Source of the DNA: Streptomyces sp. MRC013
GTDB lineage: Bacteria > Actinomycetota > Actinomycetes > Streptomycetales > Streptomycetaceae
Assembly: GCF_023614235.1 (NCBI RefSeq)
Contig: NZ_CP094264.1
Coordinates: 2,232,001-2,296,000, forward strand
Length of the DNA stretch: 64,000 nucleotides
Reading direction: 5' to 3'
The stretch's first letter is position 1, and every line of letters starts with the position of its first letter. Both the position numbers and the translations under genes were made by a program. A model generated the notes under the pieces. That model worked only from the letters and a program-made list of their open reading frames with translations. It searched no databases and was not told the origin of the DNA. Below, one piece after another: positions 9,053 to 20,360 of this stretch.

Positions 9053-11080
9053 TCAGGACTCCGGACGGTCCTCCGGGGCCGCCTCGGTGGTCTTCGCCGT
9101 CTCCACCGGCGCGGCCGCGGTCGCCGTCGCGGAGGTGGCGCCGTTGGTGAGCGCCAGCTCCTTCGGCGAGAGCACCGGCGGGCGCGTCGACGGCGTGCGC
9201 CGCGAGGAGCCGGTCCACGCCGGGCGCGGCGGGCGCTTCACGATCGGGGCGAAGACCTCGGCGATCTCCTCCTTGCCGAGCGTCTCCTTCTCCAGGAGCT
9301 GGAGGACCATGTTGTCGAGGACGTCGCGGTTCTCGACGAGGATCTCCCACGCCTCGTTGTGCGCCGTCTCGATGAGCTTCTTGACCTCCTCGTCGACCAG
9401 CGCGGCGACCTCTTCGGAGTAGTCGCGCTGGTGCGCCATCTCGCGGCCGAGGAAGGGCTCGGTGTTGTCGCCGCCGAACTTGATCGCGCCGAGCCGCTCG
9501 GTCATGCCGTACTGGGTGACCATCGCGCGGGCCGTGGCCGTGGCCTTCTCGATGTCGTTGGCCGCGCCCGTGGTCGGGTCGTGGAAGACCAGTTCCTCGG
9601 CGGCGCGCCCGCCCAGCATGTACGCGAGCTGGTCGAGCATCTCGTTGCGCGTGGTCGAGTACTTGTCCTCGTCCGGAAGGACCATCGTGTAGCCCAGGGC
9701 GCGGCCGCGGGACAGGATGGTGATCTTGTGGACGGGGTCGGAGTTCGGGGACGCCGCGGCGACGAGGGCGTGGCCGGCCTCGTGGTACGCGGTGATCTTC
9801 TTCTCCTTGTCCGACATGATCCGGGTCCGCCTCTGCGGTCCCGCGACCACGCGGTCGATCGCCTCGTCCAGCATCTCGTTGTCGATGAGCTTCTTGTCGC
9901 TGCGCGCCGTGAGGAGCGCCGCCTCGTTCAGCACGTTCGACAGGTCGGCGCCGGTGAAGCCGGGCGTGCGGCGGGCGACGGCGGCCAGGTCGACGTCGGG
10001 CGCGACCGGCTTGCCCTTCTGGTGGACCTTGAGGATCTCCAGACGGCCCTGCATGTCCGGGCGGTCGACCGCGATCTGGCGGTCGAAGCGGCCGGGTCGC
10101 AGGAGGGCCGGGTCGAGGATGTCCGGGCGGTTGGTGGCGGCGATCAGGATGACGCCGCCCTTGACGTCGAAGCCGTCCATCTCGACGAGCAGCTGGTTCA
10201 GCGTCTGCTCGCGCTCGTCGTGGCCGCCGCCGAGGCCCGCGCCGCGGTGCCGGCCGACGGCGTCGATCTCGTCGACGAAGACGATCGCCGGGGCGTTCGC
10301 CTTGGCCTGCTCGAAGAGGTCGCGGACGCGGGAGGCGCCGACGCCCACGAACATCTCGACGAAGTCGGAGCCGGAGATCGAGTAGAACGGGACGCCCGCC
10401 TCGCCGGCGACGGCCCGCGCGAGGAGCGTCTTGCCCGTTCCGGGCGGGCCGTAGAGCAGCACGCCCTTGGGGATCTTGGCGCCGACGGCCTGGAACTTGG
10501 CGGGCTCCTGGAGGAACTCCTTGATCTCGTGGAGCTCCTCGACGGCCTCGTCCGAACCGGCGACGTCGGCGAACGTCGTCTTGGGGGTGTCCTTGGTGAT
10601 CAGCTTGGCCTTGGACTTCCCGAAGTTCATGACGCGGGAGCCGCCGCCCTGCATCTGGTTCATCAGGAACAGGAAGACCAGGACGATCAGGACGAAGGGC
10701 AGCAGCGACAGCAGCACCGAGACGAAGGCGCTCTGCTTCGTCGGCGAGACCGTGTAGCCCTTGTCGATCTGACCGGCCTCGTACTTCTTCTGCAGCGTCA
10801 CGGCGAGGTCGGAACCCTGGGTCCCGATGTAGCTCGCCTGCACCTTGTCGCTGCCGTCGATCTTCTGGCCGTCCTTGAGGTCGACCTTGATCATCTGCTC
10901 GTCGCCGGTGGTCAGCTTGGCCTGATCAACCTGGTTGGTGGCGATCGCCTTGATGACCTTGGCGGTGTCCACCGTCTTGTAGCCGCCCGACGAGCCGACG
11001 ACCTGCATCAACACGACCACGGCGAGGACGGCCAGCACGATCCACATGACCGGCCCACGGAAGTATCGCTTCACGTCCAT
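9053..11080 (-). CDS. ftsH: ATP-dependent zinc metalloprotease FtsH
   Basis: Membrane-anchored AAA+ protease that degrades misfolded membrane proteins and regulatory substrates. The 675 aa run as TM1 (about 11-27), an extracytoplasmic domain, TM2 (about 118-138), an AAA domain with Walker A GPPGTGKT beginning at residue 211, Walker [12 protein letters not shown] and the [12 protein letters not shown], then the M41 peptidase with HEAGH at 433-437. The C-terminus is a low-complexity Ala/Thr-rich tail. It lies between hpt and folE, as in other actinobacteria. Confidence 0.97.
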   Translation of the reverse strand: MDVKRYFRGPVMWIVLAVLAVVVLMQVVGSSGGYKTVDTAKVIKAIATNQVDQAKLTTGDEQMIKVDLKDGQKIDGSDKVQASYIGTQGSDLAVTLQKKYEAGQIDKGYTVSPTKQSAFVSVLLSLLPFVLIVLVFLFLMNQMQGGGSRVMNFGKSKAKLITKDTPKTTFADVAGSDEAVEELHEIKEFLQEPAKFQAVGAKIPKGVLLYGPPGTGKTLLARAVAGEAGVPFYSISGSDFVEMFVGVGASRVRDLFEQAKANAPAIVFVDEIDAVGRHRGAGLGGGHDEREQTLNQLLVEMDGFDVKGGVILIAATNRPDILDPALLRPGRFDRQIAVDRPDMQGRLEILKVHQKGKPVAPDVDLAAVARRTPGFTGADLSNVLNEAALLTARSDKKLIDNEMLDEAIDRVVAGPQRRTRIMSDKEKKITAYHEAGHALVAAASPNSDPVHKITILSRGRALGYTMVLPDEDKYSTTRNEMLDQLAYMLGGRAAEELVFHDPTTGAANDIEKATATARAMVTQYGMTERLGAIKFGGDNTEPFLGREMAHQRDYSEEVAALVDEEVKKLIETAHNEAWEILVENRDVLDNMVLQLLEKETLGKEEIAEVFAPIVKRPPRPAWTGSSRRTPSTRPPVLSPKELALTNGATSATATAAAPVETAKTTEAAPEDRPES

Positions 11081-11289
11081 CCATACGGAGCGATGCCGCC
11101 CCGTCCCTCCTGCCCGTAGGTAAATGCCGCTGTGAGAGTGTGAGACTACGTGCTGGCGTCTGGATCAGCACGAGTGTGGAAAAAAGCTGTTCTTCGGACG
11201 GTACCCCAGCTTTGTCGCCCGTGGCCGCCTTCCCCACGTCCAACGCGGAGAAGACGGCCGTGGTTCCCGGACCGCCGCGGCCCCGGTCG

Positions 11290-11853
11290 TCAGCCGCCGT
11301 AGACGTGCGGCGCGAGCGTCCCGACGAACGGGAGGTTGCGGTACTTCTCGCCGTAGTCCAGTCCGTACCCCACGACGAACTCGTTGGGGATGTCGAAGCC
11401 GATCCACTTCACGTCGATCGCCACCTTGGCCGCCTCGGGCTTGCGCAGCAGCGTGCAGACCTCCAGGGAGGCGGGCTCGCGCGAGCCGAGGTTGGACAGC
11501 AGCCAGGACAGGGTCAGTCCGGAGTCGATGATGTCCTCGACGATCAGGACGTGCTTGCCCTTGATGTCGGTGTCCAGGTCCTTGAGGATCCGGACGACGC
11601 CCGAGGACTGGGTGCCCGCCCCGTACGAGGAGACGGCCATCCAGTCCATGGTGACGGGGGTGGACAGGGCGCGCGCCAGGTCCGCCATCACCATCACGGC
11701 GCCCTTGAGGACGCCGATGATGAGCAGGTCCTTGCCCGCGTACTCCGCGTCGATCCTCGACGCCAGCTCGGCCAGCTTGGCGTCGATCTCTTCCTTGGTG
11801 ATGAGCACCGACTTGAGGTCGGCGCCCATGTCGTTCTGGTTCACCCGGGTCAC
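11290..11853 (-). CDS. hpt: Hypoxanthine phosphoribosyltransferase
   Basis: Purine salvage: hypoxanthine or guanine plus PRPP to IMP or GMP. The 187-aa protein shows the PRPP-binding motif [13 protein letters not shown], the flexible-loop residues [11 protein letters not shown] and the base-specificity segment [18 protein letters not shown]. The GTG at 11853 gives a length typical of Streptomyces Hpt; no strong ribosome site separates it from the GTG at 11844. It lies between tilS and ftsH, a conserved actinobacterial trio. Confidence 0.95.
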   Translation of the reverse strand: MTRVNQNDMGADLKSVLITKEEIDAKLAELASRIDAEYAGKDLLIIGVLKGAVMVMADLARALSTPVTMDWMAVSSYGAGTQSSGVVRILKDLDTDIKGKHVLIVEDIIDSGLTLSWLLSNLGSREPASLEVCTLLRKPEAAKVAIDVKWIGFDIPNEFVVGYGLDYGEKYRNLPFVGTLAPHVYGG

Positions 11854-11924
11854 TTTCGTTGCAGCCTGCGTCAGCCTGGACCGGCCTGGACGGCCTCCCG
11901 GCCGACGCCTCGGCCGGTTCTCGG

Positions 11925-12992
11925 TCAGCCTTGCCGGATGACCAGTCTGCCACCCTGGCGTCGGGCGACGACGCGGCCGGGCAGATTGATCGCGCCCTGA
12001 CCCCGCCATCCGGTGATCAGCCGGTCCAGTTCCTCGACGTGCCGGGCGAACAGCGAGCCGGCCGGGGCGCCCTCGGCGATGGCCGCGCGGCGCAGGACGC
12101 GGCGGCGCACGGCGGGCGGCAGCGCGTACAGCTTGGCGCACTCCAGCAGCCCGGCCTCGTCGCGGACGGAGGCGTCGGCCTCGGCGGCCCAGTGGTCCAG
12201 GGCGTCGGCGTCGTCGCGGCAGAGCTGCGCGGTACGGGCGAGGGCCTCCACCACGCCCTTGCCGAGCGACTTCTCCAGGGCGGGCAGTCCCTCGTGGCGC
12301 AGCCGGGACCGCGTGTACGCCGGGTCGGTGTTCATCGGGTCGTCCCAGACGGGCAGGGACTGGGCCAGGCACGCCTTGCGGGCGGTCTGGCGGTCGAGGT
12401 GCAGGAAGGGGCGGCGGTAGCGGCCGGCGCCGGAGACGGCGGCCATGCCGGACAGGGAGCGGATGCCGGAGCCGCGGGCGAGGCCGAGGAGCACCGTCTC
12501 CGCCTGGTCGTCGCGGGTGTGGCCGAGCAGGACCGCGGCGGCGCCCAGGCGTTCGGCGGCCTCGTCCAGGGCCGCGTACCGGGCGTCGCGGGCGGCCGCC
12601 TCGGGCCCGCCCTCGCGGCCGACGGTCACCGCGACGGCCTCGACCGGGTCGAGCCGCAGGGCGCTGAGCCGGGAGACGACCTCGGCGGCCCGCAGGTCGG
12701 AGCCGGGCTGGAGGCCGTGGTCGACGGTGACGGCGCCGGCGCGGACGGTCAGCTTCCGCGCCTCGAAGGCCAGGGCGGAGGCCAGTGCCATGGAGTCGGC
12801 GCCGCCGGAGCAGGCGACCAGCACCAGCGGCGGCCCGCCGGCGCCGGTCGCGGCCCGTCCGGGGGCGTCCGGGTGCGCGGGGGCGGCCGCCGCGGGGCAG
12901 GCGGCGGTGTTCCGGGAGACCTCGTTGAGTACGTCGTGGAGTACGCGGCGAACCGCCAGGCGTATCGCCGCGACCGCGGGATGGGGACCCAT
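11925..12992 (-). CDS. tilS: tRNA(Ile)-lysidine synthetase
   Basis: Modifies C34 of tRNA-Ile(CAU) to lysidine so that it reads AUA. The 355-aa protein has the PP-loop ATP-binding motif SGGADS near residue 62 and the [15 protein letters not shown] and PFLHLDR motifs of the catalytic domain; the C-terminal part is short, as in other actinobacteria. A 30-residue Ala/Pro-rich insert precedes the PP-loop. Start ATG at 12992. hpt lies 71 nt downstream. Confidence 0.93.
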   Translation of the reverse strand: MGPHPAVAAIRLAVRRVLHDVLNEVSRNTAACPAAAAPAHPDAPGRAATGAGGPPLVLVACSGGADSMALASALAFEARKLTVRAGAVTVDHGLQPGSDLRAAEVVSRLSALRLDPVEAVAVTVGREGGPEAAARDARYAALDEAAERLGAAAVLLGHTRDDQAETVLLGLARGSGIRSLSGMAAVSGAGRYRRPFLHLDRQTARKACLAQSLPVWDDPMNTDPAYTRSRLRHEGLPALEKSLGKGVVEALARTAQLCRDDADALDHWAAEADASVRDEAGLLECAKLYALPPAVRRRVLRRAAIAEGAPAGSLFARHVEELDRLITGWRGQGAINLPGRVVARRQGGRLVIRQG

Positions 12993-13200
12993 GTCCGGTG
13001 CCCTTCGTGGAGTTGGGGTGCCTCGGTGTGGAGTCTTGCCGGTCGGAACGGGTGGTTCGACCGATCGGATCGTCACTCAGCGTGTGTCGATCGTGACAGA
13101 ACACGGCCGTTACCCGAGCATCGCACGCCCACCACCCGTCCACGGTCCCTCGGACGGGTGATTGGGACGGCGCCGTTCCGGGGACCCCGGGCCCGGCCCC

Positions 13201-14328
13201 TCACTCCGCCCGGCCGTGCACCCTCGCCACCCACTCCGCCGGCCTGGCGATCTCCGCCTTGGTCGGAAGGGTGTTCGGGGAGGTCCACACCCGGTTGAAA
13301 CCGGCCATGCCGACCTCGTCGACGACGGCCCGGACGAACCGCTCGCCGTCGCGGTACTGGCGCAGCTTGGCGTCCAGGCCGAGCAGCCTGCGCAGCGCCG
13401 CGTCGAGGCGGGACGCCCCCGTGCGCGGCGCTGCTGGAACTTCTCGCGGATCTCCGCGACGGACGGCACGACCTGCGGGCCGACGCCGTCCATCACGTAG
13501 TCGGCGTGGCCTTCCAGAAGCGACATGACGGCCGTGAGGCGGCCGAGGATCTCGCGCTGCTCCGGGGTCTGGACCAGCTCGACGAGGGAGCGGCCGCCGT
13601 CGTCCTCCTCGGCCTCCGGGCGGGCGCCCGTGAAGGCCTGGACGGCGTCGCGGAGACGTTCCAGCACGGCCGCGGGGTCCATCTCGGTCGCTCCGAGGAA
13701 CGCCTGGATCTCGCCGCGCAGGTGGTCGCGCAGCCACGGGACGCCGGTGAACTGCGTGCGGTGCGTCTCCTCGTGGAGGCTCACCCACAGGCGGAAGTCG
13801 TGCGGGTCGACGGCGAGCTCGCGCTCGACGTGGACGATGTTCGGCGCGACGAGCAGGAGCCGCCCGCCGCCGTTCTCCCCCCGCGGGCAGCTCGCGGGTG
13901 GCGGGGGCGAAGGTCTCGTACTGGCCGAGGACCCGGGAGGCGAGGAAGGACAGCAGCACGCCCAGCTCCACGCCGGTCATCTTGCCGCCGACCGCGCCGA
14001 GGACGGCGCCGCCCGGACCGGCGGAGCGGCGCTTCGCCATCTTGTCCAGCAGCGGGGCGAGGAGCTCGCGGAAACCCGCCACGTTCGCCCGGATCCACCC
14101 GGCCCGGTCGACGACGAGGACGGGGGTGTCCTCGGGTTCGTGCCCCTCCGGGACCATGCGGGTGAACCCGCGGACGTGCTCCTCCGAGGCCTTGGCGTGC
14201 CGCCGCAGCTCCGCGACGACCTCCCGCGCCTCGTCGCGGCTCACCTCCGGTCCCGGCCGCACCAATCGGGTCGCGGTCGCCACCGCGAGATTCCAGTCGA
14301 CCATCCCGGCACCACCGATGCTCGTCAT
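13201..14328 (-). pseudogene. Zinc-dependent metalloprotease (DUF2342 family), interrupted by two compensating frameshifts
   Basis: Actinobacterial zincin-fold protein annotated in the family as zinc-dependent metalloprotease. The N-terminal frame (MVDWNLAVATATRL to about ATRELPAGG) shifts at a C6 run (13877-13882), continues in a second frame with the HEETH zinc motif in SLHEETHRTQFTG, and returns to the first frame at a C5 run (13416-13420) for the C-terminus LRQYRDGERFVRAVVDEVG. Removing one C and adding one C restores one continuous protein of about 375 aa, so the errors cancel in length. This looks like homopolymer miscalling rather than decay. Confidence 0.8.
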
Positions 14329-14390
14329 GCGTCAACCGTACGTGCTCCGCGCCGCGGGGGAGACCCAGCGGACGCCCCGGCCGCCCCGGA

Positions 14391-15848
14391 TCAGGCGGCG
14401 GTCAGCGCGGTGGCGAGGGCGTCCAGGGCGGGCCGGGCCTCGTACGGGGACCGGGTGTTCGACGCGAGGAAGGCGAACGCCAGGAGGCGGCCGTCGCGGG
14501 TCACCGCCGTGCCCGCCAGCGCGTCCACGCCCGCCAGGGTGCCCGTCTTCGCGCGGACGAGGCCCGCGGCCGGGGAGCCGCCGGTGTAGCGGTCCTCCAG
14601 GGTGCCGCTGAAGCCGCCCACGGGGAGACCCGTCAGGACGGGGCGCAGCTCGGGGTGGGCGGGGTCGGCGGCCCGGGCCAGGAGGGCGGTGAGGAGGCGC
14701 GCGGAGACGCGGTCGCGGCGGTCGAGGCCGCTGCCGTCGGCGAGGACGGCGCCGTCCAGCGGCACGCCGAGCCGCCGCAGCCGCTCCCGCACCGCCCGCC
14801 CGGCGCCGTCGAAGCCGGCGGGGTGGCGGGTCGCCCGGGCCGTCGCCCGGGCCAGCGCCTCCGCCAAGTCGTTGTCGCTGTGCGTCAGCGTGCGCTCCAC
14901 CAGGGCGGACAGGGGGGCCGAGTGCGTCGCGGCGAGCCGCACCGCCCCGTGCGGGGCGCGGCCGGGCGCGGGGGCCGCCGGCACCCTCACCCCCCGGGCC
15001 GCGAGCAGCTCCGCGAAGGCGCGCGCCGTCTCCCGCGCCGGGTCCGCCGCGCGCGGGGCGGGGCCGGACGTGGAGCCGTCGAGGCGCCCCGCGCGGGTCA
15101 TGAGCGCCGTGACGGGGGCGATGTTGTCGTCGGCCCCGATCCGGTGCCGCACCGGCCCCTCGTACAGGGAGGTGTCGTACGTCAGGGCCGCGGGCGCGGC
15201 GCCGCGGGCGCGCAGCGCCTTCGCGGTGGCCGCCGCCAGGGCCTCCAGGCGGCTCCCGTCGAGCGTCGGGTCGCCGCCGCCGACGAGGGTGACCGTGCGG
15301 GCGTCCCGCGTCGCGACGACGGCGGTGGTGAGGCGGTGGCCGGGCCCCAGGGCGGAGAGGGCCGCCGCCGCGGTGGCGATCTTGACGGTGGAGGCCGGGA
15401 CCACGGGCGTCGCCGCCCCGTACCCGTACAGCGGGCGGCCGGTCGCCGCGTCCACCACGGACGCCGTGCGCGTGGCGCCGAGACCGGGGGCGCGCAGCAG
15501 CGGGTCGAGCACCCCGGCGAGGGCGGTCGCGGAGGCGCCCCGGACTCGGGCGGGCGCCGCCAGCGGCGCGAGGACCGCGGGGGCGCTCGGCGCGGGCGCG
15601 GGCGCGCGGCCGGCGGAGGGGCCCGGCGCGGCGGCCCGGCCGTGATGTGCGCCACCTGTGGCGACCCGGGCGGCCGCGCGGTCCCGTTCGGCCGTACGCT
15701 GACCCCCGTCCCAGGGACCGGCGAGACCCGCCGCCGTGGCGGCCAGGGCGACACCGGCGACGGCGGAGCCCGCGGCCAGCCGCAGCACGTTCCGCTCCAG
15801 CACGGCTGACCAGCCCCTTTCGCGAGCACTCGACTGCGTGAGGGACAC
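14391..15848 (-). CDS. dacB: D-alanyl-D-alanine carboxypeptidase/endopeptidase (PBP4 class, family S13)
   Basis: Periplasmic-side peptidoglycan enzyme that trims or opens peptide cross-links. The 485-aa protein has an N-terminal hydrophobic signal or anchor (about residues 20-45) and a Pro/Ala-rich linker. All three penicillin-binding motifs are present: SxxK as ASTVK (Ser near 153), SxN as SDN in LTHSDNDLAEAL, and KTG in RAKTGTLAG. The start at 15848 is tentative; a GTG at VLERN is also possible. It is divergent from ppa. Confidence 0.93.
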   Translation of the reverse strand: MSLTQSSARERGWSAVLERNVLRLAAGSAVAGVALAATAAGLAGPWDGGQRTAERDRAAARVATGGAHHGRAAAPGPSAGRAPAPAPSAPAVLAPLAAPARVRGASATALAGVLDPLLRAPGLGATRTASVVDAATGRPLYGYGAATPVVPASTVKIATAAAALSALGPGHRLTTAVVATRDARTVTLVGGGDPTLDGSRLEALAAATAKALRARGAAPAALTYDTSLYEGPVRHRIGADDNIAPVTALMTRAGRLDGSTSGPAPRAADPARETARAFAELLAARGVRVPAAPAPGRAPHGAVRLAATHSAPLSALVERTLTHSDNDLAEALARATARATRHPAGFDGAGRAVRERLRRLGVPLDGAVLADGSGLDRRDRVSARLLTALLARAADPAHPELRPVLTGLPVGGFSGTLEDRYTGGSPAAGLVRAKTGTLAGVDALAGTAVTRDGRLLAFAFLASNTRSPYEARPALDALATALTAA

Positions 15849-15939
15849 TTAACCACTGAGCTGGGCCACGAGCACGGCACCCCGGTGATCACGGCGGTCC
15901 AGTGACCCGACATTGTGATTGATCTTGGAGGAGCCACCC

Positions 15940-16434
15940 GTGGAGTTCGACGTCTGCATCGAGATCCCCAAGGGTTCGCGGAACAAGTACGAGGTGGACC
16001 ACGAGACCGGTCGCATCCGTCTCGACCGCCACCTGTTCACCTCGACCGTGTACCCGGCGGACTACGGCTTCGTCGAGGGCACCCTGGGTGAGGACGGCGA
16101 CCCGCTGGACGCGCTGGTCATCCTGGACGAGCCGACCTTCCCCGGTGTCCTGGTCAAGTGCCGCGCGGTCGGCATGTTCCGCATGACCGACGAGGCCGGC
16201 GGCGACGACAAGCTGCTGTGCGTCCCGGCGTCGGACCCGCGCATGGAGCACCTGCAGGACATCCAGCACGTGCCGGAGTTCGACCGCCTGGAGATCCAGC
16301 ACTTCTTCGAGGTCTACAAGGACCTGGAGCCCGGCAAGTCCGTCGAGGGCGCCGACTGGGTCGGCCGCGCCGAGGCGGAGGCCGAGATCGAGGCGTCCGT
16401 CAAGCGCCTGAAGGAGCAGGGCGGCGCCCACTGA
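15940..16434 (+). CDS. ppa: Inorganic pyrophosphatase
   Basis: Cytosolic hydrolysis of pyrophosphate to phosphate. The 164-aa family I enzyme carries [24 protein letters not shown] and the metal-binding signature [11 protein letters not shown] at 15940 follows GGAGGAG at the usual spacing, and the sequence then reads [12 protein letters not shown] as in other Streptomyces. A strong terminator follows the stop. Confidence 0.97.
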   Translation: MEFDVCIEIPKGSRNKYEVDHETGRIRLDRHLFTSTVYPADYGFVEGTLGEDGDPLDALVILDEPTFPGVLVKCRAVGMFRMTDEAGGDDKLLCVPASDPRMEHLQDIQHVPEFDRLEIQHFFEVYKDLEPGKSVEGADWVGRAEAEAEIEASVKRLKEQGGAH

Positions 16435-16452
16435 GACGGCTCCCCCTTCCCG

Positions 16453-16496
16453 CACCGCTCCCCCGGTCCCGGCCCCGCCGGACCGGGGGAGCGGTG
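16453..16496 (+). terminator. ppa terminator
   Basis: Perfect 17-bp stem, first arm 16453-16469 (CACCGCTCCCCCGGTCC) and second arm 16480-16496, with a 10-nt loop, 18 nt after the ppa stop. The bases from here to 16788 hold no gene I can support. Confidence 0.8.
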
Positions 16497-16788
16497 CTGT
16501 GCGGACCGGGAGGCGGACGCGCTCGGTGCTCCGCCCCCGGTCCGGCCACCCGGCCCCCTTCCGCACCGCGCGGCACCCCGCCCCGCGCGCCCCGGGCCCC
16601 GCATCCCTCCCGCCCCGCGCGCGCCGGGCGCCCCGGGTGCCCGCCCCCGGGCGGACCGGGGGTACGCCCTTCCGACACCCGCGCGCCCCTTGGGCTCCAC
16701 GAGGCCGAGAGGTGCCCGTACATACTTGGACGGTGCGGGCGCCGCGCGGGTACGAGCGGTGCCGGGAGTAGGGCGCGGCGTCCCGGGC

Positions 16789-18490
16789 ATGCGGAGACGA
16801 GCGGTCGGAACGATCAGGCGGGAGTGGGCGGGCACAGTGGTGGCGGAGCCGCACGGTTCGGAGGAGGACCGCAGACCGCAGCCGGACGAGGCGCACAGCG
16901 CCTTCACTCCGCCTGCCGGCGTGGAGCCGCCGGGCCCGCCCGAGGACGACCACCCCAGCTCGGAGTTCGCCGTCCCGGAGGGGTTCGCGGCGGAGCCGTC
17001 CGAGGAACCGGGGAGGTCCGCCTTCGCTCCGCCGTCGGCCTTCGACGCCCGGCTGGCCCACCCGGCGTACACCCCCGCGCAGGCGCTGCCGAAGGTCCGG
17101 CTGTCGAAGGACGCCCCGTGGCAGGACCGGATGCGGACCATGCTGCGGATGCCGGTGGGCGAGCGGCCGCTGGCCGAGCCGGCGCAGCGGCACGAGGAGG
17201 GCGCCGCCCCGGCCGCGCCCCGCGTGCTGGACCTGACGCTGCGCATCGGCGAGCTGCTGCTGGCGGGCGGCGAGGGCGCCGAGGACGTCGAGGCGGCCAT
17301 GTTCGCGATCTGCCGCTCGTACGGGATGGACCGCTGCGAGCCGACGGTCACCTTCACCCTGCTGTCGGTCACGTACCAGCGGTCGCTGGTGGACGATCCC
17401 GTGACGGCGAGCCGGATCGTGCGCCGCCGCGGCACGGACTACACGCGGCTGGTCGCCGTGCACCAGCTGGTCACGGACATCAGCACCGAGGGCGTCGACG
17501 TCACCCTGGAGGACGCCTACCGGCGGCTGGCGCTGATCCGCCGCAACCGGCACCCGTACCCCGGCTGGGTGCTGACCCTGGCGGCGGGCGGGCTGGCCGG
17601 TGCGGCGTCGGTGCTGCTCGGCGGCGGCGTGACGGTGTTCCTGATCGCCGCCGCCGGGGCGATGCTCGGCGACCGCCTGGCGTGGCTGGCGGCGGGCCGG
17701 GGGCTGCCGGAGTTCTACCAGTTCGCGGTGGCGGCGGTGCCGCCCGCGGCGCTGGGCGTGGCGGTGAGCCTGCTGCACGCGGGGCTGCGGCCGTCGGCGG
17801 TGATCACGGGCGGGCTGTTCGCGCTGATCCCGGGGCGGGTGCTGGTCGCGGCCGTGCAGGACGGCCTGACGGGCTTCTACATGACCGCCTCGGCGCGTCT
17901 GCTGGAGGTCGTGTACTTCTTCGTCGCGATCGTGGTGGGCGTGCTGACGACGCTGTACGTGGGCGTCCAGCTGGGCGCCCAGCTCAGCCCGGAGGGGGAC
18001 CGTCGCCCCGGTGGAGCGGCCGGGGGTGTCGATCCTCGCGGCGACGGCGCTGTCGCTGACCTTCGCGGTCCTGCTCCAGCAGGACCGTTTCACCGTGGTG
18101 TTCGTGATGCTGAACGGCGCGGTGGCGTGGTCGGTGTTCGGGGCGGTCGCGGTGACGGCCGGGGGGTCGGCGGTGCTGGCCACGGCGCTGGCGGCCGGGC
18201 TGGTGGGCCTCTTCGGGCAGCTGATGGCGCGGTACGAGCGGTCGACGTCGCTGCCGTACGTCACGGCGGCGATCGGGCCGCTGCTGCCGGGCTCCGCGAT
18301 GTACTACGGCGTCCTCAACATCGCGCAGAACAACATGGACGCCGGCTTCGCGTCGCTGGCGCGCGCGGCGGCGCTGGCGCTGGCCATCGCGATCGGCGTG
18401 AACCTGGGCGGCGAGCTGGCCCGGATGTTCCTGCGGGCGCCGGCGGCGGCGGCGACCCGCCGCGCGGCGAAGCGCACGAGGGGCTTCTGA
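16789..18490 (+). pseudogene. thrE: Threonine/serine exporter family membrane protein (ThrE-like), one frameshift
   Basis: ThrE-family exporter: an N-terminal DUF1212-type domain (RVLDLTLRIGELLLAGGEGAEDVE, GMDRCEPTVTFTLLSVTY) followed by about ten membrane helices. The frame is lost at a G5 run (17994-17998): the first frame ends sensibly at QLGAQLSPEG and the downstream frame resumes with VERPGVSILAATALS and the second membrane domain to KRTRGF. Deleting one G gives an uninterrupted protein of about 566 aa. A long polar N-terminus (about 140 residues) precedes the domain, so GTGs at 16837 or 16840 are alternative starts. Confidence 0.8.
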
Positions 18491-18495
18491 CGGCG

Positions 18496-18523
18496 GCGGC
18501 CGGCCGGGCGACCGGCCGGCCGC
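18496..18523. terminator. Bidirectional hairpin between thrE and DedA gene
   Basis: GCGGCCGGCC and its complement separated by 8 nt, located in the 73-nt gap between two converging genes. It could serve both. Confidence 0.5.
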
Positions 18524-18563
18524 GCGTGCCGGTGCGGCGCCCGCTCCCGGGGCGCCGGCGGGT

Positions 18564-19259
18564 TCAGCGCCTGGCGTGGCGGCCGCGCTGCGCGGGCGCT
18601 CCGGGGTCGCCCGGGGCCGCCGCGGACAGTTCGGCGGCCTTCTTCGCGTGGGAGCGGCCGCGGACGAACTCGACGACGATCGGGACCACCGAGAGCAGGA
18701 CGATCAGGATGAGGATCGCCTCGATGTTCTCCTTGATGAAGCCGATCTGGCCGAGGAAGTACCCGGCGACCGTGATGCCGGCGCCCCACAGCACGCCGCC
18801 GATGATGTTGTACGCGAAGAACGTCCGGTACTTCATCCGGCCGGCGCCCGCGACGATCGGCGCGAACGTCCGCACGATCGGCACGAAACGGGCCAGGACG
18901 ATCGCCTTCGGCCCGTACTTCTCGACGAACTCGTGGGCCTTGTCGAGGTTCTCCTGCTTGAAGACCTTGGAGTTCGGGCGGTTGAACAGCTTCGGGCCGA
19001 AGAACCGGCCTATCGCGTAGCCGACCTGGTCGCCGGTGATCGCGGCGATCACGATCAGCGTGCAGACCAGCCACAGCGGCTGCTGGATGTAGTTGCCCTC
19101 GGCGACCAGCAGGCCCGCCGTGAACAGCAGCGAGTCGCCCGGCAGGAAGGCGAAGAAACCCGACTCGGCGAAGACGATGAGCAGAATGCCGGGCAGGCCG
19201 TATTCGGAGATCAGGTAGTCCGGGCTGAGCCACTCCGGGCCAAGCGCAAGGGTCATCAC
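18564..19259 (-). CDS. DedA/SNARE-associated (VTT) family membrane protein
   Basis: A 231-aa inner-membrane protein of the DedA family, implicated in lipid carrier (undecaprenyl phosphate or PE) flipping and membrane homeostasis. Hallmarks are FAESGFFAFLPGDSLLFTAG, GDQVGYAIGRFFG and the re-entrant ARFVPIVRTFAPIVAGAGRM motif with the conserved Arg and Pro. GTG at 19259 and ATG at 19256 are adjacent starts. The tail is short and basic. Converges on the ThrE-like gene. Confidence 0.92.
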   Translation of the reverse strand: MMTLALGPEWLSPDYLISEYGLPGILLIVFAESGFFAFLPGDSLLFTAGLLVAEGNYIQQPLWLVCTLIVIAAITGDQVGYAIGRFFGPKLFNRPNSKVFKQENLDKAHEFVEKYGPKAIVLARFVPIVRTFAPIVAGAGRMKYRTFFAYNIIGGVLWGAGITVAGYFLGQIGFIKENIEAILILIVLLSVVPIVVEFVRGRSHAKKAAELSAAAPGDPGAPAQRGRHARR

Positions 19260-19518
19260 GGGTTCCGGGCTCCTGGGTCGATGGGCGGGGACGGCTGCCC
19301 AAACGTATCAACGCTCCCGGCTCGCCCCCGGTTCCACCGGCCCCACGGACGCGCGGCCGGGCGGTGCGCGCGAACCGGACGACCGGATCCCGCCCCCGCC
19401 GGTCACCCCGCGTCACCGGTGGGAGGGCGCCGCCGGAGGCCCGTGGAACCTCCGGCGGCGCCCCGCGCCCGCTCCCGCCCCGGGCGCCCCCGTGCGCGGG
19501 CGGAAGCGGGCCGCGCCC

Positions 19519-20277
19519 CTACGCGCGGCGGTCGGCGTTCGCGTGGATGGCGTCCCGCAGGTGCTCCGCGAGGCCGGGGCGCATGGCGTCGTAGAACGAC
19601 TTGAAGCGCTCGTCGGCGACGTACATGTCGCCCAGGCAGCGGTGTATCTCCTGGGGGCACTCGTAGAACCAGCGGCAGATGTGCTGCCGGTGCTCCTCGG
19701 CCATGGCCACGGCCCGCTCGCCGGAGGGCTCCTCGCCCTCGTCCATCAGCGCCCCGTAGCGGTCGCCCCAGTCCTTCGCCTCGTCCTGGAGGCGCTGCCA
19801 GTCCTCCTTGGTGTAGCGGGCGGTGCGCCGCTGGGACTCGCGGTAGGCCTCGGTGTCGCCCCACCGCTGCTCGACCTCCTCGGCGTACTGCTCGGGGTCG
19901 TGCTCCCCGAACACCTCGAACTTCTCCTCCGGGGTGAGGTTGATGCCCATCTTCTTCGCCTCCATGGCGTGTTCGACGGCCTCGGCCATCCTCTGCAGTT
20001 CGGCGATCCGGGCGGTCAGCAGACCGTGCTGGCGCCGCAGGTGCTCCTGCGGGTCCGTGTCCGGGTCGTCGAGTAAGGCCGCGACCTGGTCGAGCGGGAA
20101 GCCGAGCTCCCGGTAGAACAGGACCTGCTGCAGCCGGTCGAGGTCGTCGTCCTCGTAGCGCCGGTGCCCGGCGCGGCTGCGGCCGCTCGGGGAGAGCAGC
20201 CCTATCTCGTCGTAGTGGTGCAGGGTGCGCACCGTGATCCCGGCGAAACGGGCGACCTGTCCGACGGAGTAGCTCAT
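19519..20277 (-). CDS. MerR-family transcriptional regulator with TipAS-like domain
   Basis: A 252-aa regulator. Residues 1-70 form the MerR helix-turn-helix (YSVGQVARFAGITVRTLHHYDEIGLL), then a coiled-coil helix. The C-terminal 140 residues resemble the TipAS drug-binding domain (EVEQRWGDTEAYRESQRRT, WFYECPQEIHRCLGDMYVADERF). TipA-type regulators bind thiopeptides and other drugs covalently or tightly and activate their own promoter by untwisting a long spacer. No drug-resistance gene is adjacent, so the inducer is unknown. Confidence 0.92.
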   Translation of the reverse strand: MSYSVGQVARFAGITVRTLHHYDEIGLLSPSGRSRAGHRRYEDDDLDRLQQVLFYRELGFPLDQVAALLDDPDTDPQEHLRRQHGLLTARIAELQRMAEAVEHAMEAKKMGINLTPEEKFEVFGEHDPEQYAEEVEQRWGDTEAYRESQRRTARYTKEDWQRLQDEAKDWGDRYGALMDEGEEPSGERAVAMAEEHRQHICRWFYECPQEIHRCLGDMYVADERFKSFYDAMRPGLAEHLRDAIHANADRRA

Positions 20278-20360
20278 CGCTCACCGCTCCTTCCTCGGTA
20301 CGCCCCTCAGCCTGGTTCCTCACGCCGCGTGAGGTGCAAGCGGCTTTTCCGGGGAGGGCG

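Noticed and set aside
8972..11119. A 715-codon plus-strand frame over ftsH
   Set aside because: Exact antisense of ftsH; composition (Val/Arg/Leu/His-rich, no domain) marks it as a shadow.
13416..13882. Programmed ribosomal frameshifting in the metalloprotease
   Set aside because: There is no slippery heptamer with a downstream structure, shifts go in both directions, and six other genes show the same homopolymer pattern; error is simpler.
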